Part shown: positions 49,013-58,954 of the stretch, piece by piece
Layout of the letters: each line of letters begins with the position of its first letter
How positions within the stretch are numbered: position 1 is the stretch's first letter
Source of the DNA: Peromyscus leucopus
Lineage: Eukaryota > Chordata > Mammalia > Rodentia > Cricetidae
NCBI RefSeq assembly: GCF_004664715.2
Contig: NC_051084.1
Coordinates: 65,151,334 to 65,215,333 of the forward strand
Length of the DNA stretch: 64,000 nt
Reading direction: 5' to 3'
Made by a program: the position numbers and the translations under genes
Notes under the pieces: model-generated
Databases searched by the model: none
Told to the model about the DNA's origin: nothing
Seen by the model: only the letters and a program-made list of their open reading frames with translations

Positions 49013-49148
49013 AAAGATAAAAAAGATCTCTCTTTGAATTCTTAGATTAATGTGTTTAACTCGGAGTGTCTTTAAGCTATGAAGGAGACGTTGGATAAGT
49101 AGGGGAGAATGATAGCTCCAAGAATGGGAATAGAACAGAAGGAACGTG

Positions 49149-49535
49149 TGGTGGATTGAATGAAAATGGCCTACAAAGGCTCCTTTACTTGAACACTAGA
49201 TCTCCAGTTGGTGCAGTTGCATGGTAAGGATTCGGAGGTAAGCCTTTGTTGGAGGAGATATGTCATTGGAGGTGGACTTTGAGGTTTCACAAGAGTCCTG
49301 TGATTTCCAGCTCTCTGTCTCTCTGTCCCTCTTTGTCTCTCTGTCTCTGTGTCCTCTGTCTCTCTCTCAGTTCCCCTCTTCTCTCTGCTTTGTGGTTGTA
49401 AGTCCAGATGTGAGCCCTCAGCTGTTTTTGCTGCCATGCTCTGTCCTGCCATCCTAGATTCCAACCCTCTGAAAACTCAGTTAAATGCTTTCATTTAAAA
49501 GTTTCCTTCATCGTGGTGTTTTATTACCGCAAAGG
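49149..49535 (-). mobile_element. URR1-like element, antisense, with (TCTC)n
   Basis: It starts 'tgtggtggattgaatgaaaa', has 'tttgttggaggagatatgtc' inside, a CT-rich expansion at 49,310-49,385, and ends 'catcgtggtgttttattacc'. Related to the copies at 31,049 and 21,617. Confidence 0.65.
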
Positions 49536-49735
49536 AAAAGTAAGCAAGACAAAACATGACAGTAGGGTGAGGGCATATTTGGGGTTGAAAAACTTGAACA
49601 GACTTGAAAATGAGGAAATACAGGAGGGAGAAAGGGAGGAGGGAGCTGAGCAAAGCTAAGGATGTACATAAAAGCATATGAATTATTTCGTGCATTTATA
49701 AAATATATGATTTTAAAATCCATTCTGAATGTAGG

Positions 49736-50149
49736 TAATGTACATTGGTGGATCCCAGCCTTGGGTAAGATTGTACTCTATGAATTGTTTGCTTTGCTGG
49801 GTATGTTACTGGACTTTTATAGTGACATTAGCATCCAACTTTAGAAAAAGACTTTTTAAAAAAGCATACATCAGAAAGGAAGGAGAATTTATGTTTCTTC
49901 AAACTATGATAACTTATGAAAAATCGATTGAAATACTCAACTCTTCTGAGTATAATAAATGAGCTTATAGAATTTACTAAATACAAGATGAATATACCAA
50001 AGTCAATCGCATTTCCATATGTGATAAAAAATTAACGAGAAATTAATGCACATGGAGCATACCAAATTACAACAGAATGAAATTACAATGGGATGAAAAG
50101 TGGGAAAGTCTTGTGCACCATGAGCTCCAAAATATACAAGACATGTCAT
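49736..50149 (+). mobile_element. Mostly unassigned; ancient L1 ORF2 relic at 49,940-50,065
   Basis: 'actaaatacaagatgaatat' followed by 'accaaagtcaatcgcatttc' follows the post-RT part of ORF2 in very old L1 families. The flanks are not recognised. Confidence 0.45.
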
Positions 50150-50740
50150 AAAAAATTAAAGAGGACACAACTTCACAGCAAACTCTGTGGCCTCTGGCTC
50201 TTAGAATCTTCCCACCACCTCTTCTGTGATGTTCCCTGAGCCTTAAATGGGAAAGTGCTTTGTCAATACAGCTGTTGGCACTGGGCTCCACAACTCGGCA
50301 TTTTGATTGGGTGTGGTTTCCTGTAATGTTCTGCGTTTGCCGCAAAGGGAAGTTTCCTTGACGAGGGGTGACAAGGATGACAGCAGTAAACATGCCAAAG
50401 TGGACAGGAGAAAGCCCATGAGGACTCAGCTTGCAGGCACCTAAGGAAATCTGGGAGTGGGAGGGGTAGTCTTCCCTGGGGAAAAGCTCACCAATGGGCT
50501 GAGCAGTGCCAAACTGTCATCCCAGGAAACATTATTTAATTAAGCTGTGGAATGGGTAAATTATATTTAGGGATATAAATGTATGTACATACACATGTAT
50601 GCAAGCAATAACATTTAGTGGAAAAAAGAGGCAGTGGATTTGAAGGAGAATGGGGGTTGAATAAGGAAGGACTTGAAGGGAATGAAGGGAAGGGAGAAAT
50701 GTAACAATATTTTAATATCAAATTAAAGAAAAAAGCAGAG
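50150..50740 (+). mobile_element. L1 3' UTR with 5' inversion
   Basis: Bases 50,150-50,358 are L1 3' UTR in antisense ('ctctggctcttagaatcttc', 'gatgttccctgagcctta', 'gcaaagggaagtttcc'). Bases 50,363-50,740 are the downstream part in sense ('caaggatgacagcagtaaac' to 'ggaatgaagggaagggagaa' and AT-rich end). In consensus order the inverted part ends about 60 bp before the sense part starts, which fits twin priming with a small deletion. No certain target duplication was found. Confidence 0.6.
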
Positions 50741-53511
50741 GAAAGTTTACAATAAAGACTTAAAATATTGGGTCCAAAGACATAAAAAATTTAAAGCTAT
50801 CTTATTTTGAAAGCCTGGTCTAAACTATATGAAAGTGCAAAGAAAGTAGAGTTTCTGATGGTTGTGAAAATGAGCAAAATTGAATCTGAATACCCCAACA
50901 GTCAGAACAGACAGATCAGAGGGTAAAGAATACATGATCCAGGAATAACTTACATGTGTAGATAATTGAGCTCAATAATGGAATATAATCAAAGAATAGC
51001 TCTTCTACACATTTTACTGAAGCACTTAGTTATCAAATAAAATTTATAATGATAATAGTCCAGATCTGTTATTTTTATCACATACAGAAATTAATTCAAA
51101 TATGTCATAGACCTAAAAATAACTTAGAGAAGCAGAAGTCCCTAGGAGAAAAATGATTGTCAATTAAAACTGGAACGTTCTTCACCACAATTCTGAAGTC
51201 ATGATAGATAAAGGAGCAAAGCATGATTACTCCTCATCTAATTACCTAAAAAAAATTCTGTCCCAAAACAATTATTCTTGAAAATACAGAGATTTAAAAA
51301 TTTCTAAGAATTTCTCATTAAATATCAATTATTCACGTGTATCCATGCTTATATAAACACATATATGCATATATACTTATATATTTATATGTATGCATAT
51401 AGGCACTAAATAATGAAACAAACTCACAAATTTTTGAATGATTAGAATTTTGAATTGAGAGTTTGCCAAGTGACTATAATGGAAAGCAAACATTGTCAGG
51501 TCATTATTAATTAGGAAATTGCTAAATACACACTAAAAGACAAAACACTATAATCAAATACAACGAAGAAAACTCTGAAGTCTCATGGTATCTAGAGTTG
51601 GTAAAGAAAAGGAGAAAGGCAGAGTTCTCATGATCTCTTAGCCTGTACATATTCTTTGGAAAGAATTTTGGACACTTCAGTGTTAATTAATTATATTCTA
51701 CTTTCAAATAGAATTTCTTCTCTTTAACAAGAATTTTAGTGTATACAAGTACTTTTATAAAATATTCATAGAAGATAGTTTTGCAATAATCTGAAATCCT
51801 AGACACAGATTCAAAGCACATATGCAGATGAATAGATAAAAGAACAGGATATCATAAAGCTTTCAAATAAAATTAAGTAGTGATGAATATGTGATATGAA
51901 TAAATGAATTAACATAAAATGAATACAATAATTTGAGCAAATTATACAAAAGTATATTAAGTGTATATATAATTTTTCTGCTTATAATATTGTAGAATAG
52001 GAAATCCTACCATTTATTTGGTATATGGGACAAATTATACAAAACAGTGGGAAACTTTGATTCATGGGTTTGTTCTTCAACTTTGGGTAGTGGTGATAAT
52101 AATTTCTCATAATATACATATGTGTACCAAAACTACTTAACTGAACACATTAAATGTTTATATTTTATCTCCATAAAACTTCAAAAACTAGGATGGACAA
52201 ATGCAATCTTACCAGTAGATAAAGATGGAATATGTGGAGATAAATTTTAGATATCCTCAAAGAAAATTTTACCATATCAATCAAATGAGAATTTTTCTTT
52301 GCATGCTTTTAACTAAAAAGAGCCTAAGAATAGATTCATAAAATCACCTTTTAATGAACCTATCATATAGTATACTAAATGCACATGTCCATCAAAGCCA
52401 TGTAATATCTCATATAGTACAATAAATATGATACATTTTATCATTGGAACCCCTGGAAAGGAAATAAATATGTACATTAGCAGGTGAATAATTGTACATC
52501 AGGAAAACATCAGAGAAGACACCTCATCCTCAATGCTATTATAATGACACATTGTGCTTTATGACTTTATTCCAACAGTTACATTGCCCAGCACTTCACA
52601 TGCTATTTTTTGACCTACTCACAGACATCAGATTAATTCACCCCAGTTATTATCCCCTCACAGAAACCTTAGTGTATTCCCAAGTGTTAGACTGTTAGTT
52701 GACTGTATCTCTCCCATTTCTGTTTTTCTCTTCCTCTGAATCCTTAACATATTTTATTTTAAGAATTATCTTTCCTCTACCATGTCTTCTTAACTTATCC
52801 AGATACAAGGGATGGAAACACTCTTGATGAGTGTTAATTACCTTGCAGATTCAAAGAAAAATCTACAATATGTATAGTGTCATCATTTATATTTTAAAAA
52901 TTCTTCTAAAAAAAAAACATAAGTTATGGGGGCTGAAAGGAAAAAGGTATGAACTGAACATACCTGTTTAACTAAAGTTATAAAAATCACGGAAAAATGT
53001 TAAAACTTTCATGGTTTTTCTATTAAAATAGATTGCTCAAAATATAACAGGACAGGCCCTGAGGGGATGGCATAATCATTTGTGAGGAATGTAAACCTCA
53101 AGGAAAGAGAAACTCCTCTGTCCACTAAAAGAAACTGTTTTCACCTGCTTAAGTGTATGCATTAAAAGTCCTCTATGAAATATTCATTAATTCCTTTTTA
53201 TTATCCTCCTTGTAATTGGAGCATTATAGAAATGAGGTACAAAGAAGAGCTTGGAATGACCTAGAAGTTCTACAAGATAAATAATGTTGGATAAATTGGT
53301 CTGTGTTGGAACAGAACGTGCTCTTTGGGAATCTGACCTCAGAGAAAAAGAGGTCCACAACTGGTGCTGGAAAATGGAATGCTACCTATGGGAGGAGCAA
53401 GAAGCACAATGGTTGTGTTGACCTAATGGAGAGATTTAGAATATCATCTGTAATGCATGTTAAAGAGTAAAATAAATAATACTTTTGCTATTTGCCAATT
53501 TTTTTAGCGAC
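50741..53511. other. Unassigned, strongly AT-rich
   Basis: 2.8 kb with no recognisable gene, RNA or repeat. (AT)-rich tracts occur around 51,350-51,400. Confidence 0.45.
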
Positions 53512-53882
53512 TTAGTCTGAGCTATTGCTATGAAGAGACACCATGATCACAGCAACTCTTAAAAAGAAAAGCATTTAATTGGAGTTCACCTACATTTTCA
53601 GAGACTTAGTCCATTATCATCATGGTGGGGAGCTTGACAGCATACAGGCTGAAATGATGCTGGAAAAGAGGCTGAGAGTTACACATCTGGATCTGTAGGC
53701 AACAAGAAAAGAAAACCTCTGGACTTAGAATGGATGTTTGGAAAACTTAAAGCCCACTCCCAGTGACACACTTCCTCCAACAAGGCCACACCCTCTAATT
53801 CTTTCAAGTAGTATTACTCCCTGATCACCAAGTATTCAAATCTATGAGCTTATGGGGACCGTTCTCATTCAAACCATCACAT
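53512..53882 (+). mobile_element. URR1-like element
   Basis: It follows the 45,392 copy closely: 'tattgctatgaagagacacc', 'cagcaactcttaaaaagaaa', 'tagtccattatcatcatggt', 'cacacttcctccaacaagg', ending 'cattcaaaccatcaca'. Confidence 0.75.
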
Positions 53883-54288
53883 TTAGCCTAGTAAAATTGT
53901 GGCTATCTTGAATTAATTTTCATTAGATCTTATGTTAGGAAAATAGCACAAAAGAGTCCTCTGATTTTCACTGGCATGGCTTCAGTAATATTACTTCACA
54001 TCATGGAAGAAAAGGATACTGCTTATGGGGAAATATTGTAAAAGTGACATATGTCTAACTATATCCAGAATTTTAATTTATTATTTCCATTTTGTGCATA
54101 TATCCCTATGGTATAAATTATGCCATACCTTTAAGAGAACACTAAAATTTTGTTGCTAATAGATTGCCAACTCCTATGGAAATTCTGTGTTTAATTAAAT
54201 CAGGGATCCCTGCCATTGCCATATGGGACTGGGTAGCTCTGAAGAAGGGATGCTCTGGATATGCATGATGCTTAGCAGAGTACCCACC
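53883..54288. other. Unassigned
   Basis: Nothing recognised. Confidence 0.4.
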
Positions 54289-54606
54289 TGTTGCTGAGTC
54301 TTAACAGCTCCCTCAGGAGAGGGGGTGAGAAGGTGAGGCATCAACAACAAAGACACCCAGAGTCAGGTGAAAGGCAAACAGTAGACTTGCTTATTCAGTA
54401 ATAGTGAAAGCCTTATATACCCTCCTCCCAGCACCCAGGCTGCATCCCTATCTGGTGACATTGTCTGGTTGCCCCTCATTGGCTAGACATGATCAGGACC
54501 TCTGATAGCCCCTGTTGCTAGGCCCTCAGGCAGACTCCAGGTTGGCTCATAAAGAAGTATGTTATGTACATGCCTTGGCAACTGGTTTGAGCCTTATCTT
54601 CCTGCA
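54289..54606 (-). mobile_element. Solo ERV LTR, antisense
   Basis: The 318-bp block reads TG...CA on both strands (minus start 'tgcaggaagataag', minus end 'ctcagcaaca'). Flanking hexamers 'cccacc' and 'cccact' differ at one position. A TATA-like 'tatataa' on the minus strand lies at 54,413-54,419 and a GAATAAG near 54,391, in the right order for U3, R and U5. It resembles IAP/RLTR10-sized class II LTRs from memory. No coding interior is present. Confidence 0.75.
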
Positions 54607-54855
54607 CCCACTCTATACCCAGGAGATGTTTAGTGCATCTTAGGAGTGATAATACAAGTGACTACAGAAATTCCTAAGCATTCTATGTGCTCAAAGCCAT
54701 GTCATCTGAAAATTACATTGATGTTTCACAAGGGTTTTATGAAGTTTGGGCTTCACAATAAAATGGAGTTTGAACTTCTTGTCTGTTATGTGTATCTCTG
54801 TTAATTTGAGGGAATTGTGTAATTACTAAAAGCCTCATTTCCTTTTTTGAATTTT
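54607..54855. other. Unassigned
   Basis: Nothing recognised. Confidence 0.4.
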
Positions 54856-54877
54856 TTTCTTCTTTTCTTTCTTTCTT

Positions 54878-54933
<56 letters not shown>

Positions 54934-55071
54934 AGACAGGTTTCTCTGTGTAGCTTTGGTGCCTGTCCTTGATCTCCCTCTGTAGACCAGGCTGGCCTCG
55001 AACTCACAGAGATCTGCCTGGCTTTGCCTCCCAAGTACTGGGATTAAAGGCATGCACCACCACAGCCAGGC
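54856..55071 (-). mobile_element. Young B1 SINE with long A-tail
   Basis: A full antisense B1 (54,933-55,071) has intact landmarks 'gagacaggtttctctgtgta', 'ctgtagaccaggctggcctc', 'actgggattaaaggcatgca'. Its tail is a T run of about 53 bases (54,880-54,932) plus (CTTT)n. Flanks 54,838-54,854 and 55,072-55,090 are nearly the same ('tttcctttt' then 'tgaa(a)ttt'), the likely target duplication. The long tail suggests a recent insertion. Confidence 0.93.
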
Positions 55072-55174
55072 TTTCCTTTTATTGAAATTTAGAAGTGGTA
55101 TACCCTTAAGTAAATTACCCTTAAATTCAAAGTATAAAATGGAAACTTAAAGTTACACTGGCCTTATTTTAATT

Positions 55175-55270
55175 GATTGAAAAAAGGGTTTGAAAACGTT
55201 GCCCAAGCTGGCCTCAAAGGCTCAATCTGTACTCTCACATTGGCTTCCCTAGGTACCCTGAGGTGTACAA
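55175..55270 (-). mobile_element. Possible ancient B1/7SL-like relic
   Basis: 'ttgcccaagctggcctcaaa' and the following order weakly match an antisense 7SL-derived SINE. Confidence 0.4.
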
Positions 55271-57010
55271 ACAGATGAAGCTTCCATTGGTTTTAGATTT
55301 AGTAGTGTTTATTTTAATTAGCATGCTAGTACTAAAACACTGGTTCAGAAATTCAAATAGTTTTGCCATATACTTTAATATCTACTTAAACCAGCAAAGC
55401 ACAAATGAAAAACAAATTAAAAGTTATGTCTAAAAACAAACATAAATTATGTCTGCAGTGAAAGGGATACAGAAATGTAGCTATTACTTGAAAAAGCTCA
55501 AATAGCACTCCAGTAACTCTACGACAGAGGGAATAATGACTGAGATGAATAAAACAGTCTTCAGGCTAGAAGGCAAGATTTTTCAAAATGTAAAAGATAA
55601 ATTCTGACTCACCTCTATTCACATGTCAATTAATAAATCTTAAGCATACATTTGTACATTTCTTTATCATAGTTATCACTCCTTGTTGCTTCATGTTTAA
55701 ATATGAAATGAAACTTCTAAAATATTGGAGTAATGTTTGAGAAGAAACAAAGAAAATAATAAATGTCAAAATCAGTGGAGCAGTTTTCCTGTCTCCTGGG
55801 GATAGGCTCAGTATCTCCCATATGCTAGTTAGCAGAACCTCTTTTTCCTACTCAATATGGTATTCTTAATTTCCAGTTTATGAGAAATAGTAAGAGAAAA
55901 TCTCATAAACAAATAATGCATTTAGTATGTCATCCTGAGTACAGTTATGTATTCTCACATTCTTTGACTCCCTCACATGTGGAATACAAATTCTTCAAAC
56001 TAATATATCTATGGAGAATATACTACCCACCTATTTGTCATTTCATAACCTCCTTGGTTGTATGACTGTCAAAGCATCAAAATACCTAAGCTCAGATAAC
56101 CTTTTCCATGGTAGCTTGAGATAATGTTACATTGACTACATAAATCATCTCATCAATCTTCATCTCACAGGTACTGCATCAACCTCTATCATCATATAAA
56201 GATTGAGTACAAAGAAGTAAGATAGTTTTGAGAGACAAGGATACCATGTTACTTTCACTCTTATTAAATATAGTGTTACTGTTATTTTAATCCTATTGTA
56301 TCTAACATAAAATTAACATTTTATGTAGCTATTTATATATAGGAAAGAACCTATTACATGCATTGTTTGGTACTAGCCAGAGTTTCTAGTATCTATGAGG
56401 AGTCTTGGAAAGCATCATTAATGCTTTAGGAAGGAATACTGAAAAATATTTTCAATGGCCACAAAGATAAATAAACTAAATAATTGAAAAATATTTGTAC
56501 AGACAAAGTCTACGCTTCTACTTATGTTCATATATTAATACAATATAATATGATTACATTGAGCAACCAATTGTCAATTTCAGATTAGGAATCTATTTCT
56601 ATAAATAAAGGAATTCTGTGTAAGAATATAAAGATAATATAGAAGAAATAGCTAAGAAAACAGAATTTCTACTTTAATTTTAATTACTTTACAAAAAAAT
56701 GCCTGGTAATGTTACAGAGATTAACAAACAAGAAAAAGAAATAAATAAAGAAGAAAGAAGGATAAAAAATACAAATAAGATATTATCCATAATCCTGTTC
56801 TTATTTTCATATACAAATATGTCTTCAGTGTTAAATACTTTTCTGCATATGAGCATTTTCATGATTATAAACATTAAAAGGTACATTTTATTTTATAAAT
56901 ATATAATATATCTTATTATAGATATAAGTATTATAGTAACTTGACCAACAATTTTATTCTTTTTAAAGTAAATAAAATTGAAGAAGTGTGTATCATATAA
57001 AACATCTGTC
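55271..57010. other. Unassigned, AT-rich
   Basis: 1.7 kb without recognisable gene or repeat. It forms the 5' flank of the full-length L1. Confidence 0.45.
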
Positions 57011-57026
57011 AATTATTGGAAATTTT
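57011..57026. repeat. L1 target-site duplication, left copy
   Basis: 'aattattggaaatttt' is identical to 63,707-63,722. The upstream junction reads GTC/AATT, unlike the usual TT/AAAA context. Confidence 0.95.
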
Positions 57027-57728
57027 GGCCCCCGACTTCCTTTCTGGTCCAGAGGTGAGTACCCGGGTCCAACCCGGACCCAATCCCTGGGTACCAGCCA
57101 CTCCGGGAAGACCTGCCCAACTTGGCACCAGGTTCTGGCTACCGGGCAGCTCCCCTTCTAGCCCCACCGGGAGGGATCCCCTTTTCCAAGCCCCCGGCAG
57201 CCCCTGCAATCTCCGCGCCCTGCCCCCACGCCCATCTGCCCGCGACTCCAGCCACTTCCTGAGACTTAGAGACCGGCCCCCAGCTCCCAGCCTGCCCCCG
57301 ACTTCCCTTCTGGTCCAGAGGTGAGTACCCGGGTCCAACCCGGACCCAATCCCTGGACACCAGCCACTCCGGGAAGACCTGCCCAACTTGGCACCAGGTT
57401 CTGGCTACCGGGCAGCTCCCCTTCTAGCCCCACCGGGAGGGATCCCCTTTTCCAAGCCCCCCCCCCGGCAGCCCCTGCAATCTCCACGCCCTGCCCCCAC
57501 GCCCATCTGCCCGCGACTCCAGCCACTTCCTGAGACTTAGAGACCGGCCCCCAGCTCCCAGCCGGCTCCCGATTGCCACTCTGGACCAGAGCCCGCCCCG
57601 GACTTCCCTTCTGGACCAGAGAGTAGGACAAGAGAACTCCCTTTTGGACAAAAGAGAGAGTCTTCCTGAATCTGTCAGCTCTTTCTGAAACAAGTACACT
57701 GATAAGACGAAGAAAGAACCACAAGGAG
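57027..57728 (+). promoter_or_regulatory. L1 5' UTR promoter with two ~266-bp monomers
   Basis: Monomer 1 runs from about 57,031 to 57,296, and monomer 2 from 57,297 to about 57,563. They differ at about four bases and in a C run (5 against 10). The motif 'gacttcc(c/t)ttctgg(t/a)ccagag' marks each start and recurs near 57,600, with a further degenerate copy near 57,570, so a vestigial third unit precedes ORF1. The block is strongly GC- and CpG-rich in an AT-rich setting. Tandem monomers carry promoter activity in mouse L1, and by analogy this is the internal pol II promoter. The minus-strand frames here are GC-rich shadows. Confidence 0.9.
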
Positions 57729-58901
57729 ATGGGCAGACGTCAAGGCAGAAGTACATACAGCAAAATGAAGAGCAATACAGCATCACCAGAACCTAGCCCG
57801 CCTCCAACATCTAGACCTGAACACCAAAAATTGGAAGAAGCAGAAGAAAGTAGCCTTATGAGTAACTTCATGAAGAAGGTAGAGGCTTGTGTAGAGGAAA
57901 AGACAAGGAAATTGGAAGAACGCTATAAACAACTAGAGGAAAGAGCAAACAAATTAGAAGAAAACAATAAAGCCCTCCAAGAAAAAAATAAATTCCTGGA
58001 AGAAAACATTAAAGTCCTGGAAGAAAACATTAAAGTCCTGGAAGAAAACAATAAAACACTGAAAGAAAATCATGAAAAAGCAATGAAACAAACAAAGGAA
58101 ACAGGCCAAGAACTGAAAAAGGAAATTGAAAAAATAAAGAAGACACAAACAGAGGGAATGCTGGAAATAGAAACCCTGAGTAAAAGATCAGGAACTTCGG
58201 ATGCAAGTATAACCAACAGAATGCAAGAGGTGGAAGAGAGGATTTCTGGCATTGAAGATACAGTAGAAGAAATAGTTTCATCAGTCGAAGGAAACACTAA
58301 AGCCAACAAAGTCATGAACCAAAATGTCCAAGAAATCTGGGACACCATGAAAAGACCAAACCTACGAATTATAGGGATAGAAGAAGGTGAAGAATACCAA
58401 CTCAAAGGCACAGAAAATATATTCAACAAAATTATAGAAGAAAACTTTCCCAACTTAAAGAAGGAAATGCCTATGAAGATACAAGAAGCCTATAGAACAC
58501 CAAACAGACTAGACCCCCAAAAAAAGTCCCCTCGACACATAATAATTAAACAACTAAATGTACAGAATAAAGAAAGAATATTAAGAGCAGCCAAGGAAAA
58601 AGGCCAAGTGACCTATAAAGGTAAACCCATCAGAATAACACCCGATTTCTCAATGGAGACTTTGAAAGCCAGAAGGACCTGGACAGATGTAATGCAGACA
58701 CTAAGAAACCATGGATGTCAGCCCAGACTAATATACCCAGCAAAACTTTCAATCATCATAGACGGAAGGAACAAGACATTCGAAGACAAAGCCAGATTTA
58801 AACAATACCTATCCACAAACCCAGCCCTACAGAAAGCACTAGAAGGAAAATTCCAACCTAAGGAAGTCAGATACACACTCGAAAACACAGGCAATAGATA
58901 A
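57729..58901 (+). CDS. ORF1: L1 ORF1 protein (RNA-binding chaperone), intact
   Basis: 390 codons, complete. L1 ORF1p trimerises, coats L1 RNA and acts as a nucleic-acid chaperone in cytoplasmic RNPs. Residues 1-35 are a basic, Ser/Pro-rich N-terminus. Residues ~36-200 are coiled coil with LEE/QEK heptads at ~61-113, including two exact NIKVLEE repeats encoded by 21-bp units. Residues ~209-305 form the RRM (begins RPNLRIIG) and ~306-375 the C-terminal domain (ITPDFS, then YPAKLS). It is longer than mouse ORF1p (about 357-371 aa), the difference lying in the coiled coil. The start lies at the end of the 5' UTR and gives the expected family N-terminus. The stop is 53 bp before ORF2. Confidence 0.95.
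   Translation: MGRRQGRSTYSKMKSNTASPEPSPPPTSRPEHQKLEEAEESSLMSNFMKKVEACVEEKTRKLEERYKQLEERANKLEENNKALQEKNKFLEENIKVLEENIKVLEENNKTLKENHEKAMKQTKETGQELKKEIEKIKKTQTEGMLEIETLSKRSGTSDASITNRMQEVEERISGIEDTVEEIVSSVEGNTKANKVMNQNVQEIWDTMKRPNLRIIGIEEGEEYQLKGTENIFNKIIEENFPNLKKEMPMKIQEAYRTPNRLDPQKKSPRHIIIKQLNVQNKERILRAAKEKGQVTYKGKPIRITPDFSMETLKARRTWTDVMQTLRNHGCQPRLIYPAKLSIIIDGRNKTFEDKARFKQYLSTNPALQKALEGKFQPKEVRYTLENTGNR
57996..58058 (+). repeat. 21-bp heptad-encoding tandem units in ORF1
   Basis: Two identical units beginning 'ctggaagaaaacattaaagt' (57,996 and 58,017) are followed by a third with changes (58,038). Each unit encodes one coiled-coil heptad, so copy-number change keeps the frame. This is the rodent ORF1 length-polymorphic region. 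Confidence 0.9.
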
Positions 58902-58954
58902 AGCCACAACAGTAAACCCCAAAGAAGGGAAGTACACACACACTACCACCAAAA

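Larger units (their letters stand above)
48575..49735 (+). mobile_element. Old L1 3' part holding B2 and URR1-like elements
   Basis: Bases 48,575-48,796 follow the end of L1 ORF2 ('ctattcataatagccagg', 'atggataatgaaattg', 'caggaagacaaatatcat'). Bases 49,025-49,145 and 49,536-49,735 continue the 3' UTR ('gggtgagggcatatttgggg', 'aatacaggagggagaaaggg'). A B2 and a URR1-like element separate the pieces, so the L1 is the oldest layer. The reading frame is broken. Confidence 0.6.

Noticed and set aside
57031..57600. CpG-rich block as promoter or CpG island of a host gene
   Set aside because: It lies wholly inside the L1 target duplications and consists of L1 monomers leading directly into ORF1.
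57266..57724. 152-codon minus-strand frame in the L1 5' UTR as an antisense ORF0-like gene
   Set aside because: The GC-rich monomers are open in several frames on both strands and the minus frames repeat with the monomers. ORF0 is known in primate L1s and nothing here supports an equivalent.
57996..58079. CRISPR-like short regular repeats
   Set aside because: The units are adjacent, without spacers, and encode coiled-coil heptads in ORF1 of a eukaryotic retrotransposon.
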